From contig CAVSUR010000009.1 of NCBI GenBank assembly GCA_963731285.1, positions 62,001-126,000 on the forward strand: 64,000 nt of DNA, given 5' to 3'. The DNA is from CAVSUR01 sp963731285. GTDB taxonomy: Bacteria; Actinomycetota; Actinomycetes; Streptosporangiales; Streptosporangiaceae. The translations under genes were made by a program, and so were the position numbers. The notes beneath the pieces were generated by a model. The model had not been told where the DNA came from and did not search any database. It saw only the letters and a program-made list of their open reading frames with translations. Positions 45,512 to 56,513 of this stretch are shown one piece after another (the first letter of the stretch is position 1; every line of letters begins with the position of its first letter).

Positions 45512-46882
45512 ATGACACACACCACAGTTCTGGACGGCTGCACGGTCGTGACCATGGACGCGCAGCGCAGCGAGCACCACAGCGGCCACGTCGTCATCGA
45601 GGGCACGCGCATCGCCGCCGTGGCCGCGGGCCCGGCGCCCCGCGACCTGCCGGACGCACGGCACATCGACGCCAGCGGCTGCATGGCCACGCCCGGACTG
45701 GTGAATACCCACCACCACCTCTACCAGTGGGCGACTCGCGGCCTGGCGGTGGATTCCGCCCTCTTCGGCTGGCTCACAGAGCTGTACCCGGTGTGGGGCT
45801 GCATCGACGCGGAGATCGTGCACAGTGCGGCCACGGCCGCGCTGGCATGGCTGGCGGTCTCCGGCTGCACCACCACCACTGATCACCACTACGTCTTCCC
45901 CCGCGACGGCGGGAACGTCCTCGCCGCGGAGATCGACGCCGCGCGCGAGGTCGGGCTGCGCTTCCACCCGACCAGGGGCTCGATGGACCTGGGCCAAAGT
46001 GACGGGGGCCTGCCGCCGGACAACGTCGTGGAAGACATCGACGAGATCCTGGCCGCCACCGAGGCCGCCATCGACGTCCATCACGATCCGGCGCCGGATG
46101 CGATGGTGCGAATAGGCGTCGCACCCTGCTCTCCGTTCTCCGTGACCGAGGACCTGCTCACCCAGGCGGCCGCGCTGGCCCGGCGCAAGGGCGTGCGGCT
46201 GCACACCCATCTCGCCGAGACGAAGGACGAGGACGACTTCTGCCGCGAGCGCTTCGGCAGCTCGCCGGTGGATTACATGGACAGCCTGGGGTGGCTCGGG
46301 CCCGACGTGTGGCTCGCCCACGCCGTCCACCTCGATGACGCGGCGGTGGCGAAGGTCGCAAGCACCGGAACCGGCGTCGCGCATTGCCCGTCGTCGAACG
46401 CGCGCCTTGGCACGGGGATCGCACGGGCGCATGACCTGCGCGAGGCCGGCGTCCCCGTCGGCCTCGGGGTAGACGGCGCGGCCTCCAACGAGGCGAGCTC
46501 GCTGCTCGAGGAGGTCCGTCACGCGCTGCTATTCGCCCGTGCCCGGGGCGGCCCCGCCGAGCTGGCGGTCCGGGACGCGCTGGAGATGGGAACGATGGGG
46601 GGCGCCCGCGTGCTCGGCCGCGACGGCGAGATCGGGTCGCTGAAGGCCGGCAAACTCGCCGACATCGCGTTGTGGCGGCTTGACACGCTGCCGCATGCGG
46701 ACATCTTCGATCCGGTGGCGGCGCTCGTGCTCGGCGCGCCGCCGCCGCTGGAGTTGCTGCTCGTCCAGGGCCTCCCGGTCGTCGAGCGCGGGCGGCTCGT
46801 GACGGTCGACGAGAGCGAGGTGGCCGCAGGCGCCGCCGCCGCCAACCACAAGCTGCTGAACCGGGCTGGAGTGAAGCGATGA
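45512..46882 (+). CDS. 8-oxoguanine deaminase-like amidohydrolase
   Basis: 456 residues. Amidohydrolase metal motifs are VNTHHHLYQWATRG, HTHLAETKDED and AHAVHLDD, with catalytic Asp in GLGVDGAASNE. The N-terminal composition and TPGLVNTHHHLYQ match 8-oxoguanine deaminase and related guanine/hydroxydechloroatrazine hydrolases. It would convert 8-oxoguanine to urate or guanine to xanthine. It is inserted between the FeS and Mo subunit genes and overlaps the latter by four bases (ATGA). Confidence 0.85.
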   Translation: MTHTTVLDGCTVVTMDAQRSEHHSGHVVIEGTRIAAVAAGPAPRDLPDARHIDASGCMATPGLVNTHHHLYQWATRGLAVDSALFGWLTELYPVWGCIDAEIVHSAATAALAWLAVSGCTTTTDHHYVFPRDGGNVLAAEIDAAREVGLRFHPTRGSMDLGQSDGGLPPDNVVEDIDEILAATEAAIDVHHDPAPDAMVRIGVAPCSPFSVTEDLLTQAAALARRKGVRLHTHLAETKDEDDFCRERFGSSPVDYMDSLGWLGPDVWLAHAVHLDDAAVAKVASTGTGVAHCPSSNARLGTGIARAHDLREAGVPVGLGVDGAASNEASSLLEEVRHALLFARARGGPAELAVRDALEMGTMGGARVLGRDGEIGSLKAGKLADIALWRLDTLPHADIFDPVAALVLGAPPPLELLLVQGLPVVERGRLVTVDESEVAAGAAAANHKLLNRAGVKR

Positions 46883-49242
46883 CTGCACCGACCAGGCCTG
46901 CTGGCGCGCCGCGGGGTCTGTCCACCCGGCTGACCGCAGGGGTGGGCTCGAGCCCGCGCCGGCCGGACGGCACGCCGAAGGTCAAGGGCGAGTTCGCCTA
47001 CTCCAGCGACATGTGGATGGAGGACATGATCTGGGGCGTCACCCTGCGCAGCCCGCATCCCTACGCGCGGATCCGATCCATCGACATCGGCGCGGCGCTC
47101 GCGGTGCCCGGCGTTTACGCAGTGCTCACCCACGAGGACGTGCCGGGCAGCAAGTTCTACGGGCTCGAGATCGTCGACCAGCCGGTGCTGGCCGTCGACA
47201 CGGTGCGCTACCACGGTGAGCCGGTTGCGCTGGTCGCCGCCGACCATCCCGAGATCGCACGCCAGGCCACCAAGAGCATCCGGGTCGACTACGACGTCTA
47301 CGAGCCGATCACCGAAGCGCGCCTGGCGCTGGGCCACCCACAGTGGAATCAGGTCCATAACGCCCCCGGGGCAGTCAGCGAGTTGTCGCGGGAACGGGCC
47401 GCCCTGCACCCGCGGGGCAATCTCGTGCGCCACTTGAAGCTCAGAAAGGGCGATCCCGAGCCCGGCGCAGATGTCGTGGTAGTCGGCGAGTACGAGGTGG
47501 GAATGCAGGACCAGGCCTTCCTCGGCCCGGAGTCTGGGCTGGCCGTCCCGGCCGGGGACGGCGGCGTGGAGCTGTATGTCGCGACGCAATGGCTGCATGT
47601 GGACCAGCGGCAGATCTGCGCGGCGCTCGGCCTGCCCCCGGAGAAGGTCCGGCTCACCCTGGCCGGCGTGGGGGGCGCTTTCGGCGGTCGCGAAGACCTG
47701 TCGATGCACGTGCACGCGTGCATGCTGGCGCTGCACACCGGCAAGCCGGTGAAGATGGTCTACAACCGGGAGGAGTCCTTCTTCGGGCACGTGCACCGCC
47801 ACCCCGCGGTGATGCGCTACGAGCACGGCGCCGACCGCGCCGGCACGCTGGTCTACGTCAAGGCGGAGATCTACCTCGACGGCGGGGCCTACGCCTCCAG
47901 CACCCCCGCCGTCGTCGGTAACGCCGGCACCATGGGCATCGGGCCGTACATCGTGCCCAACGTGCAGGTTGACGCCTACGGCGCCTACACCAACAATCCG
48001 CCGTGCGGGGCGATGCGCGGCTTCGGCTCGGTGCAGGCGGCCTTTGCCTACGAGGCCCAGATGGACAAGCTGGCCGCCGAGCTCGGCATGGATCCGGTGG
48101 AGCTGCGCTGCCGCAACGCTCTGACCGAGGGGTCACAGGCGCCGACCGGGCAGGTAATCGACAGCCCCGCGCCGGTCGAGGAGCTGCTGCGGCGGTTGCA
48201 GGCGATTCCGCTCCCGCCGCCGCGCAACGCGGACGCGGACCTGCGCGACCTCCCGGGCGGCGTGGCGAACACCACCCACGGCGAAAGCGTCATGCGCGGG
48301 GTGGGCTACGCGGTGGCCTACAAGAACGTCGGATTCTCCGAGGGCTTCGACGACTACTCGACCGCGCGAGTGCGGCTCGAGGCCGTGGCCGGCGAGGCGA
48401 CGGTCACTGTGCACACCGCGGCCGCCGAGGTCGGTCAGGGCCTGGTCACTGTCGAGCAGCAGATCGCGCGCACCGAGCTCGGCGTGCACGCCGTCGTGGT
48501 ACATCCGAAGGACACACAGGTCGGCAGCGGCGGGTCGACGTCCGCGTCCCGGCAGACCTACGTCACCGGCGGTGCGGTCAAGGCCGCCTGCGAGAAGGTG
48601 CGCGAGCGCGCCCTTGAGACCATTCGGCAGCGGACCGGGCACGCCGCGGCGGACCTGCGGCTTGACAGCGGGAAAGTGGTCTCGCAGCGCGAGGGCGTCA
48701 TCGGAACCCTCGCGGATATGCTCGGCGACAAGGTCATCGACGAAACCGTCGAGTGGCACCACCGCCCGACCGTGGCCGTCGATCCCGAAACCGGGCAGGG
48801 CTTCGCGCACGTGCAGTACGCCTTCTCGGCGCATCGCGCGGTCGTCGACGTGGACACCGAGCTCGGCCTGATCAAGGTCGTCGCGCTCGACTGCGTCCAG
48901 GACGTCGGGAAAGCCGTCAACCCGCAGGCCGTCCTCGGCCAGATCCAGGGCGGCTCCGCGCAGGGGCTCGGGCTGGCCGTGATGGAAGAGATCCTGATCT
49001 CCGGCGGCAAGATCAAAAACCCGTCTTTCACCGACTACCTCATCCCCACAATCCTCGACATGCCCCCGATGCGGATCGAGGTGCTCGAGTACGCCGACCC
49101 GCACGCGCCCTATGGCCTGCGCGGCGTCGGCGAGCCCCCGACCATCTCCTCCGGGCCCGCCATCGTCGCGGCGATCCGCGACGCTACCGGGTTGCCGCTG
49201 CAGCGGGTGCCGGTGCGGCCCGAGCACATCACGGGCACCTGA
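46879..49242 (+). CDS. Xanthine dehydrogenase, molybdopterin-binding subunit
   Basis: 787 residues. The N-terminal a/b hammerhead domain includes RSPHPYARIRSID and PVLAVDTVRYHGEPVALVAA. The Mo-pterin domains have GAFGGREDLSMHVH, PPCGAMRGFGSVQAAFAYE and a C-terminal PYGLRGVGEPPTISSGPAI. The latter carries the catalytic Glu (GVGEPP). This subunit hydroxylates hypoxanthine and xanthine. It is the last gene of a four-gene operon starting at 44164; 270 bases of non-coding DNA follow. Confidence 0.95.
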   Translation: MTAPTRPAGAPRGLSTRLTAGVGSSPRRPDGTPKVKGEFAYSSDMWMEDMIWGVTLRSPHPYARIRSIDIGAALAVPGVYAVLTHEDVPGSKFYGLEIVDQPVLAVDTVRYHGEPVALVAADHPEIARQATKSIRVDYDVYEPITEARLALGHPQWNQVHNAPGAVSELSRERAALHPRGNLVRHLKLRKGDPEPGADVVVVGEYEVGMQDQAFLGPESGLAVPAGDGGVELYVATQWLHVDQRQICAALGLPPEKVRLTLAGVGGAFGGREDLSMHVHACMLALHTGKPVKMVYNREESFFGHVHRHPAVMRYEHGADRAGTLVYVKAEIYLDGGAYASSTPAVVGNAGTMGIGPYIVPNVQVDAYGAYTNNPPCGAMRGFGSVQAAFAYEAQMDKLAAELGMDPVELRCRNALTEGSQAPTGQVIDSPAPVEELLRRLQAIPLPPPRNADADLRDLPGGVANTTHGESVMRGVGYAVAYKNVGFSEGFDDYSTARVRLEAVAGEATVTVHTAAAEVGQGLVTVEQQIARTELGVHAVVVHPKDTQVGSGGSTSASRQTYVTGGAVKAACEKVRERALETIRQRTGHAAADLRLDSGKVVSQREGVIGTLADMLGDKVIDETVEWHHRPTVAVDPETGQGFAHVQYAFSAHRAVVDVDTELGLIKVVALDCVQDVGKAVNPQAVLGQIQGGSAQGLGLAVMEEILISGGKIKNPSFTDYLIPTILDMPPMRIEVLEYADPHAPYGLRGVGEPPTISSGPAIVAAIRDATGLPLQRVPVRPEHITGT

Positions 49243-49512
49243 GACCGATCGGGCGGCGCGCTAGCTATGGTGCGGGGGATGTTGCGTATTCGCTGCAGGT
49301 GGGAAGGGTGCAGGCCGGCGATCAGGCCGCACTGTGCCGGATAATGCCGCGCGGGGATCTGGCGCGGGATAGGCAGCCGCTGCAGTGGGCGCCCGCCGAG
49401 ACCTTTCGTCTGGGCGGGCATCGTAGTAATCTCCGCCCAGCGCTGCCACGTAGCCGGCAGGGCCGACCGCGGCGTCTGGCCGCAGACGGATCGAGAACGA
49501 GGAGGTCCGGCG

Positions 49513-50964
49513 GTGGCCAGTGATGCAGCAGGAGTCGGCGGGAGCGGCGCTGCAGTACTGGGCGAGGCAGCGCCGTCGGCGGGATCGGTCGAGCGTCGCG
49601 GCATCGAGTACATCCCGCGTGGCGAGCGGTGGGGGAGACCGAGCAACCTGTTCTGGATGTGGGCCGGGGCGGTATGGAACGTCGAGTTTGTGCTGTATGG
49701 CGCCATCGCGGTTGTCTTCCTCGGGCTGTCCTTCGCGCAGGCCGTCATCATCATCATTATCGGGAACCTCTTCTACCTGCTCACCGGCCTGGCAAGCCTC
49801 CAGGGCCCGGAGGCAGGCACGACAACCTTCGCGATCAGCCGGGCGCCGTTCGGGCCCAGGGGCAACAAGATGCCCTCCGTCTTCAACTGGATTACTCAGG
49901 TCGGGTTCGAGATCGAGGGCATCGCCCTCATCGTCTTCGCAGCGATCCTGCTGATGTCCAAGTCCGGATTCCTGGCGGGCACCCCGGCCAAGATCGTCCT
50001 GGTCGTCGTGGCCGTGGCCGTCCAGGCGGTGCTGCCGCTGCTCGGGCACGCCGCCGTGCTGAAGGTGCTCCGCTGGCTGGTCATCCCGTTCGTGGTCCTG
50101 TTCGTCATCATGGCGGTCATCACAAGCTCGAAGGTCAACCTGCACGCCGTGCCGCACGGCGCAGGCTGGGGGGCCATGATGGCCGTGCTCGCGCTGGTCA
50201 TATCGGCGGGCGGCCTGGGATGGACCGAGAACGGCAGCGACTACTCGCGGTACCTGCCGCCATCGGCGGACCGCAAGCGGATCGTGCTCGCCGTCGCCCT
50301 CGGCGGCGCCATCCCCTCTGCGCTGCTTGAGATCCTCGGTGCCGCGGTGGCGACCGGGGTTCCCGGGGCGACGACGGTCAACGGCCTCATCGCGGGATTT
50401 CCTAGCTGGTTCGTCGTCCCGTATCTGATCTTCGCCATCGTCCAGCTGTTCGCGATCAACACCATCGACCTGTACTCCTCGGGCGTGACGCTGCAAAGCC
50501 TGGTACCGCGGCTCCACCGGATTGCCTGCGTCGCCATCGACGCGGCGGTCTGCCTGGTGGCCGTCACCTACGCCATTTTCTCGACACGGTTCTTCACGCT
50601 GCTGACCGACTTCCTCCTGTTCATCATCGTCTGGCTGGGCCCCTGGTGCGCGATCTACCTCGTGGACTCCTGGCTACGCCGCAACCGCTATGACCATCGG
50701 GGGCTTCTCGATGAGCGGGGGGGCCGGTACTTCCGCCGCGGCGGGCTGCACTGGCCGGCGATCATCGCGCAGATCACCGGGATGGTCGCTGCCGCACTCT
50801 GGCTGAACGCACCGACGCCGTATGTGTCGATCTTGTCGCGCAAGGTCGGCGGCTCGGATTTCAGCGTATTCATGGGCCTTATCGTCGGCGGCGTCGTCTA
50901 CTGGCTGCTGGCCGGGAGGAAGGTCCGCGCCGAGGGAACAGCGACGCCTGTCCCGTCGGAATAG
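49513..50964 (+). CDS. NCS1-family cytosine/purine:cation permease
   Basis: 483 residues with 12 hydrophobic segments. A hydrophilic N-terminus ends in RGIEYIPRGERWGRPSNLFW, then WMWAGAVWNVEFVLYGA. Other NCS1 parts are SRAPFGPRGN, QVGFEIEGIALI, SDYSRYLPP and a terminal STRFFTLLTDFLLFI region. It starts at GTG 49513 after AGGAGG. It probably imports purine bases or allantoin for the adjacent enzymes and replaces the deleted NCS2 permease. An adenine deaminase follows 11 bases later. Confidence 0.92.
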   Translation: MASDAAGVGGSGAAVLGEAAPSAGSVERRGIEYIPRGERWGRPSNLFWMWAGAVWNVEFVLYGAIAVVFLGLSFAQAVIIIIIGNLFYLLTGLASLQGPEAGTTTFAISRAPFGPRGNKMPSVFNWITQVGFEIEGIALIVFAAILLMSKSGFLAGTPAKIVLVVVAVAVQAVLPLLGHAAVLKVLRWLVIPFVVLFVIMAVITSSKVNLHAVPHGAGWGAMMAVLALVISAGGLGWTENGSDYSRYLPPSADRKRIVLAVALGGAIPSALLEILGAAVATGVPGATTVNGLIAGFPSWFVVPYLIFAIVQLFAINTIDLYSSGVTLQSLVPRLHRIACVAIDAAVCLVAVTYAIFSTRFFTLLTDFLLFIIVWLGPWCAIYLVDSWLRRNRYDHRGLLDERGGRYFRRGGLHWPAIIAQITGMVAAALWLNAPTPYVSILSRKVGGSDFSVFMGLIVGGVVYWLLAGRKVRAEGTATPVPSE

Positions 50965-50975
50965 CCGCCGCAAGG

Positions 50976-51995
50976 ATGCGCATGCTGCCGAAAGCAGAGC
51001 TGCACGTTCATATCGAAGGCACTCTGGAGCCCGAGCTGCTTGTCCGGCTGGCCCGGCGCAACGGGGTGGCGCTGCCCAGCGCCGACCCCGATCAGCTCCG
51101 GTCCGAGTACCGGTTCACCAGTTTGCAGTCGTTCCTGGATCTGTACTACCGCAACGTCGCAGTGCTGCGCACCGAGGCCGACTTTCGCGAGCTGGCCGCC
51201 GCGTACCTGGCCCGAGCGGCCAGCGTCGGCGTGCGGCGAGCTGAGATCTTCTTCGATGCTCAGCAGCATCTGTCCCACGGCGTCGCATTGCAGACGGTCT
51301 TCGCCGGCCTGTCATCCGGGCTGGCCGAGGGACAAGCCGAGCACCAGATATCCGCAGACCTCATCATGTGCTTCCTCCGGGACCGGGGGCCGGAGGAAGC
51401 GATGCAGACGCTGCGCTCGGCACTGCCCCACCGGCAGCACTTCATCGGCATCGGCCTCGACTCCGCCGAAATCGGCTACCCGCCGGAGCTGTTCCGCGGC
51501 GTCTTCAGCGCCGCCGCCGCAGAAGGACTGCACCGGGTCGCCCACGCCGGGGAGGAAGCCGGGCCAGACTACGTGTGGCAGGCGCTGGACCTGCTCGGGG
51601 CCGAGCGCATCGACCACGGAATCCGGGCCATGGAAGATGCCAGCCTGATCCGCCGGCTGCGCGATGACCAGATCCCGCTCACCGTCTGCCCGCTCTCGAA
51701 CGTGGCGCTGCGCGCGGTCGGCTCGCTGGCTGATCACGTGCTCCCCGCGATGCTGGGAGAAGGCCTGAAGGCGACTGTCAACAGCGACGACCCGGCCTAC
51801 TTCGGTGGCTACATCGACGCCAACTTCGCCGCAGCCCGCGGCGAGATGCACCTGAGCGGACAGCAGATTGTGACCTTGGCGCGCAACTCGTTCGACGCCT
51901 GTTTCAGCACCCGGGAACAGCGGGACCGGTGGAAGGCAGAACTTGAGACCGCGGCAGCCCAGGAATCCAAGTCAGGCTCCCCCGCCGGCTGCTAA
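50976..51995 (+). CDS. Adenine deaminase-like member of the adenosine deaminase family
   Basis: 339 residues. The first metal motif is KAELHVHIEGTLEPELL; the catalytic region is HAGEEAGPDYVWQALD, then ERIDHGIRAMED, with the terminal metal motif NSDDPAYFGGYIDANF. The DPAYFGGYI stretch resembles bacterial and fungal adenine deaminases more than adenosine deaminases, which usually have other residues there. The reaction would be adenine to hypoxanthine, feeding xanthine dehydrogenase. Adenosine as substrate cannot be excluded. Confidence 0.8.
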   Translation: MRMLPKAELHVHIEGTLEPELLVRLARRNGVALPSADPDQLRSEYRFTSLQSFLDLYYRNVAVLRTEADFRELAAAYLARAASVGVRRAEIFFDAQQHLSHGVALQTVFAGLSSGLAEGQAEHQISADLIMCFLRDRGPEEAMQTLRSALPHRQHFIGIGLDSAEIGYPPELFRGVFSAAAAEGLHRVAHAGEEAGPDYVWQALDLLGAERIDHGIRAMEDASLIRRLRDDQIPLTVCPLSNVALRAVGSLADHVLPAMLGEGLKATVNSDDPAYFGGYIDANFAAARGEMHLSGQQIVTLARNSFDACFSTREQRDRWKAELETAAAQESKSGSPAGC

Positions 51996-52302
51996 CCGTA
52001 AGTCTGGAGTCACGCCAGGTCGCAGCGATGACGGCGGCGTCACGCTCGCGCAGCCTGTCTGAGCGGCGAAGTCTCCGGCGCGGTAAAGATGAGCGCGTGC
52101 ACCTTCCGCCGCCGCCCGGTCACCGGGTCGGCCAGCAGGCCCGGGTAGCCGGCAGGCTTCCAGCTGCTCCCACGCCAGGCCATGCCCGCCCTGCCGCACC
52201 GGCCGGACCCCTGCGCGACGATCCCGGCGACTCACCCGCGCGGCTGGTGCCCGTCCCGCAGGCGCGGCAGGCCTTCCTGGCCGGATTCGGTTAACCAGCG
52301 GT
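51996..52302. other. No recognisable gene
   Basis: Between the purine island and the DUF2252 gene. Frames on both strands are short and without domain signatures. It may contain the terminators of two convergent transcription units, but no clear hairpin stood out. Confidence 0.4.
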
Positions 52303-53739
52303 TCACAAGCCGCGCTCGATGGGCAGGATGCCGCAGTCGGCGGCCTTCACCAGGGACGCGTGGTCCGCCTCCGTCTGGTCGGCGTACAGCCGCGCGAATC
52401 GGGCCAGCGCACGGTCGAGATGGCCGGAGGAGCCGGCGTAACCGACGATCATGGACGCGCCGCTGGTGCGGGCGTGGCCTTTGGCGAGCAGGTGCCCGAC
52501 GATCCCGGCGTAGTCCGCCAGCGCCGCGCCGTCGATCGAGTCCAGGGCCACGGTCCCCTTCATGTTCCTGAACTGGCGCACGTAGTACTGACGCCCGTCC
52601 ACCGTTGTCCAGCCGAGCAGGGGGTCGCTCACCGTCTGCAGCGCCTGCTGGTACTCGACGACCCGCTGCCCCTGGTGGGCGTGCCAGGCCGACTCGCCGT
52701 GGACGTACGGGGCCAGGACTGACCGCCGCGCCTGCTTCAGCTGCAAGAACAACACGTCGTCCGGGCTGCTGCCTTCGAGCAGCGCCACAAACGCCCGCAG
52801 TCCGACGCTGCCGACACCCACCACCTTGTGCGCGATATCCACCAGCGTGTATCCACCCAGAGCCCGCCGCCAGTGCGGGGCCAGGGTGCCCAGATACTCA
52901 TCCAGCCCCCGCGCGACCTGGTCGGCCTCGGCGTAGCTCAGCCGGGCGACCAGCGGGAAGTCTTCAGCGATGCGCCGTTTCCCATCCCGTTCGCTGGTGA
53001 ACTTCGGGAGCGTCCGGTCGCTGGTTCTGCGGCGCGCGCGGGCCGCGGCCTGCTTGATTTCGGCCCGCAACGACTTGTCCTTCGTGCTCTCGCGCAGGTG
53101 GTCGACGTCGAGGCGCTGGTAGGACCGGGCCAGCAGCGCCGTGGAGGCCAGATCCCGGACCTCCTCGCGGTATCCGGCGACACATCGCAGGACCGCCGAT
53201 TCGCATTTCTGCTCGCTTGCGCCATTCTGGCGGCCGGCGACCCAGATGCTGGCGACCAGCCGCCGAAGATCCCACTCCCATCCGCCCGGATGCGCCTCGT
53301 CGAAATCGTTCAGGTCGATGACCAGGTCCCGCTCCGGTGAGGCGTAGAAGCCGAAGTTACCCAGATGCGCATCACCGCAGATGACCGGAGTGATGCCAGT
53401 GGCCGGCAACCGGGCCACGTCCTCGGCCATCACGATCGCGGCCCCGCGCATGAATCCGTACGGCGAGGCGGCCATCCGGCCCACTCGCACGGGAATCAGC
53501 CAGTCCAGCCGGCCGAGATGCGACTCCATGATCAGCCGCACCGGGTCGGGCCGGTCCGCCGGCGCGGTCCAGTCCCCCAGCGCCCTGCGCGGAACCTGCT
53601 GCCGGAGTTCTTTGCCCATCCGGTACCGGTCGCGCCGCGACGTTGACCGCCGCCGCAGTGAGGTGAACGCTTCGCTGTCGGCCGAGGTAAGGACGACATG
53701 ATCGTGCGTGCGAACGCCCGGGCTGGTTGCCTGCACCAT
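52303..53739 (-). CDS. DUF2252 protein (kinase-like fold)
   Basis: 478 residues. Motifs in order are RYRMGKELRQQVPR, AAIVMAEDVARLPATG, the kinase-like ICGDAHLGNFGFYASPERDL and DLNDFDEAHPGGWEWDLRRL, and QLKQARRSVLAPYV. These match the DUF2252 family, distant from aminoglycoside phosphotransferases, with a possible HxD and DxD-like centre. Substrate is unknown. I favour ATG 53739 with GGAGG at 53752-53756 slightly far upstream; ATG 53751 would leave no spacing. Confidence 0.8.
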   Translation of the reverse strand: MVQATSPGVRTHDHVVLTSADSEAFTSLRRRSTSRRDRYRMGKELRQQVPRRALGDWTAPADRPDPVRLIMESHLGRLDWLIPVRVGRMAASPYGFMRGAAIVMAEDVARLPATGITPVICGDAHLGNFGFYASPERDLVIDLNDFDEAHPGGWEWDLRRLVASIWVAGRQNGASEQKCESAVLRCVAGYREEVRDLASTALLARSYQRLDVDHLRESTKDKSLRAEIKQAAARARRRTSDRTLPKFTSERDGKRRIAEDFPLVARLSYAEADQVARGLDEYLGTLAPHWRRALGGYTLVDIAHKVVGVGSVGLRAFVALLEGSSPDDVLFLQLKQARRSVLAPYVHGESAWHAHQGQRVVEYQQALQTVSDPLLGWTTVDGRQYYVRQFRNMKGTVALDSIDGAALADYAGIVGHLLAKGHARTSGASMIVGYAGSSGHLDRALARFARLYADQTEADHASLVKAADCGILPIERGL

Positions 53740-53751
53740 TGTGTTCTTCAT

Positions 53752-54061
53752 CCTCCGCGCGTGGCCGTGTCCGAGATGACAGCGTGCCCTGGCGCTGACC
53801 CGGCCAAGGCTCACCCCCATCATCAGCTGATACCGGCCAGTTCGGCGACGTCATGCTGAATGGCGGCCCATGGGCGGTGCGGGCCCGGTCATACCTCATC
53901 GTGGTGCCCGGCGCCAGCGGGACGGGGACTACCGGGACGGGGAATACCTTGCCCTTGCGGGTGACCACCAGCGTCATGGTGGCCGCGCTCGCCGCCATGG
54001 ACGGGACCTTCAGGCGCGCTGAAGCGGCACTTCGCGCTGACCCGTGGCGGTGGCCGCGCGG
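53752..54061. other. No recognisable gene
   Basis: Gap between the DUF2252 gene and the ABC permease, both on the minus strand. A frame on the minus strand begins MAASAATMTLVVTRKGKVFP but lacks any family match. Promoter DNA for the DUF2252 gene is expected here. Confidence 0.35.
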
Positions 54062-56513
54062 CTATTCGGTGTGCAGGACTGCGGAGGTTCTGGTCCGGGC
54101 CGCCCAGCTGGCTGGGCCAAGCGCGCCAGCCACGGCGATGGCCAGTCCGGCCAGGACAAGCAGCACCAGGTCGGTGCCGTCCAGGACGTGCACGAAGCTG
54201 CCGGGCAGCGCGGTGCCCTGCAGCGCGGTGCCGGACGTGAGCTGGCGCACGAGGAGATCCTGGATGATCAGCCCGGCGGGCAGGGCGATGGCCGCGGCGA
54301 TGACGGCAGGGGCGATGACCCAGCAGATCACCATCGTGATGGTCTGCCGCGGTGTCATCCCGACCGCCTTGAACACGCCCAGGTCATGCACTCGTTCCCG
54401 GGTAGCCATCAGCGCGGCGTTGAGCACGCCCAGCCCGGCCAGCACCCCTATCAGCAGGGTGAGCCACGCGAACAGGGACGTGTCCAGGAACCCGCCGAGC
54501 GACGTGGCGCCCTCGGTGCCGACGAGAATGTCAGGTCCCAGTGTCCGTCGCAGTGCCCGCTGCAGCGCGTCGGTGTAGGCCCGCGTGCTGGTGCCCGGCG
54601 TGAGGCCCATGTCGTACTGATGGATGGCCAGCCCGGCGGCCGGGCCGCCGAGGGTCTGCGAGCTGACCCACACGGCGGCTACTGGGTTAGGGATGAACAC
54701 CTCGCCGGCGATCCGCACGGTGACCGGCTTGCCGTTGACGGTCAGCGTGACGCTGTCGCCCGTCGTCCGGCCGGTGTCGGCGGCGAACGCGGTGCTGACG
54801 TCGACCTGGCCGGGACCGTTGTACCAGCGCCCGCTGACCAGGCTCCAGCCCAGCCACGACGAGTCGCCGTCGTACGCGTAGATCATCAGCGGCACGTCCG
54901 GCCGCCCGGCCACGGTGACGTTAAATGTGGAGTTGGGCGATCCGGGCCCCGGGACGGGGATGTATTGCAGGTCGGTTTCGGCTACGTAGTGCAGTGTTCC
55001 CGGCTGGGCGCGTATCGCGGTCCGGACGGCAGCAGCCTGGCGGGGAGTGAATGCCGACGAACTGCCGGGGAAGGCGGTCTGCAGCTGCCCCTGTCCGTGG
55101 ATCGCGCTGTGGTTGATCTTGTGGATGGAGGCATTCAGGCTGGTGCCCAGCACGACCCCGGTGATCCCGAACAGCAGGGCGGCCAGGGTGACCGCGGACC
55201 GGGCCGGGCGGGAGAACGGGGCGGCCAGCCCGACTGTCACCGTCTCCGGCAGCCTTAGCCGCGCGGCCAGCCGGTAGGCCACCGCGCCGCGCCCGGCCTG
55301 GGGCGCCTGCCCGGCGGTGATCGCCGCGACCGCGGGCAGCCGCCCGGCCCGCACCGCCGGGACCGCCGCCGCCAGCCCGGCCAGCGCGAGCATGCCCAGC
55401 GGGGCGGTCAAGTTGATCCATAGCGGCACGGACACATGTGCCCCCTGGATCTCGTATAGCCCGATGACCGGCAGCACCCACGAGTTTCCCAGGATGGTCC
55501 CGGCGACGGCCCCGGCTACTGCCGGGATGCTGATCTGGGCCAGGTAGGTGGCGGTGACCTGGGCGGGGGTGAACCCGATGCTCTTGAGCACGCCGATCCG
55601 CCGGTAGGAGGCGATCACCGCGGCCGACACCACGTTGGCCACGATCAGCACCGCCAGCACCACGCCCAGCACCCCGAACGCGAGCACGTACGGGGTGTTC
55701 ACGTTCCCGCCGCCCGTCCCGCCCACCGGCACCGGCGTGCTCCCCGGCGGCGGTCCGGTCAGCAGCGGCTGGGAGCTGGCGACCGCGCCGCGGGGCAGGG
55801 CGGCCTTCAGCTCGGCCAGGTCGGCGCTGAGCTGCGCGGGGGTGCCGGCCTTGGTGAACCTGTAGAGCATCTGCTCCTGGGCCGGGGCGCCCGCCGCGCG
55901 CAGCGCGGCGATCTCGCCGGGCACCACCCAGGCGTCCTCAGGGCTCACCAGCTCGTCGCCGTACGCGGTCACGGTCAGCGCTGGGCGGCCCGGCGCGCTG
56001 GTCACGGTCAGCTTGGCGCCCAGCGCGACGCGGATGATGCTGCTGGTGGCCAGGGAGATCTCACCCGGCCTGGTCGGCCACCGGCTCTGCCGTGGGCGGG
56101 CCCATAACCGAGGGGTTGGCGATGATGTCATCGAGCGGGCCAGACGGGGAGGCCCGGCCCACCACGGTCAGCTTCGTCGCGGACAGGCCGCTACCGCCCG
56201 TGGCGGCGGCGCTCGCGGCGACGGTGATCGTGGTTTGCGGGTACGGCCCGGCGTCCTGGGTCACCCCGGGCAGGTGCCGGGTCGCCGCCAGCTGCGCGGC
56301 GTTGACCTTGGATGCGTTGATGGTCAGGGCCAGGTCCGCGCCGTGCGTGGCCGCGATCCCGGCGGCATATCCCGCGTTGGCGGCGGCGTATAGGGTCAGG
56401 CCGGTCAGGGCCGCCGCGGACGAGACGCCCAGCACCGCGAGCACCACCAGGGACTGCACCAGGCGGCGGGCCGCCCCGGCCCAGGCCGCCTGCAGCACCG
56501 GCGCGGCCCTCAC
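54062..56513 (-). pseudogene. FtsX/MacB-type ABC transporter permease, single frameshift
   Basis: One gene in two frames. The N-terminal part (56513 to about 56095) has a membrane helix and the start of the extracytoplasmic MacB-like domain, QSLVVLAVLGVSSAAALTGL. The second frame (open from 56131 down to 54062) continues with RWPTRPGEISLATSSI and the FtsX domains with two sets of three helices (VLAFGVLGVVLAVLIVANVV, GVLKSIGFTPAQVTATYLAQ, and later GVFKAVGMTPRQTITM). One indel near 56090 separates them. GTG 56513 overlaps the ATPase stop (GTGA). Probably an exporter or a resistance sensor module. Confidence 0.85.

Noticed and set aside
53372..53998. Separate minus-strand gene upstream of the DUF2252 gene
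   Set aside because: It mostly overlaps the DUF2252 coding region in another frame and shows no family signature.
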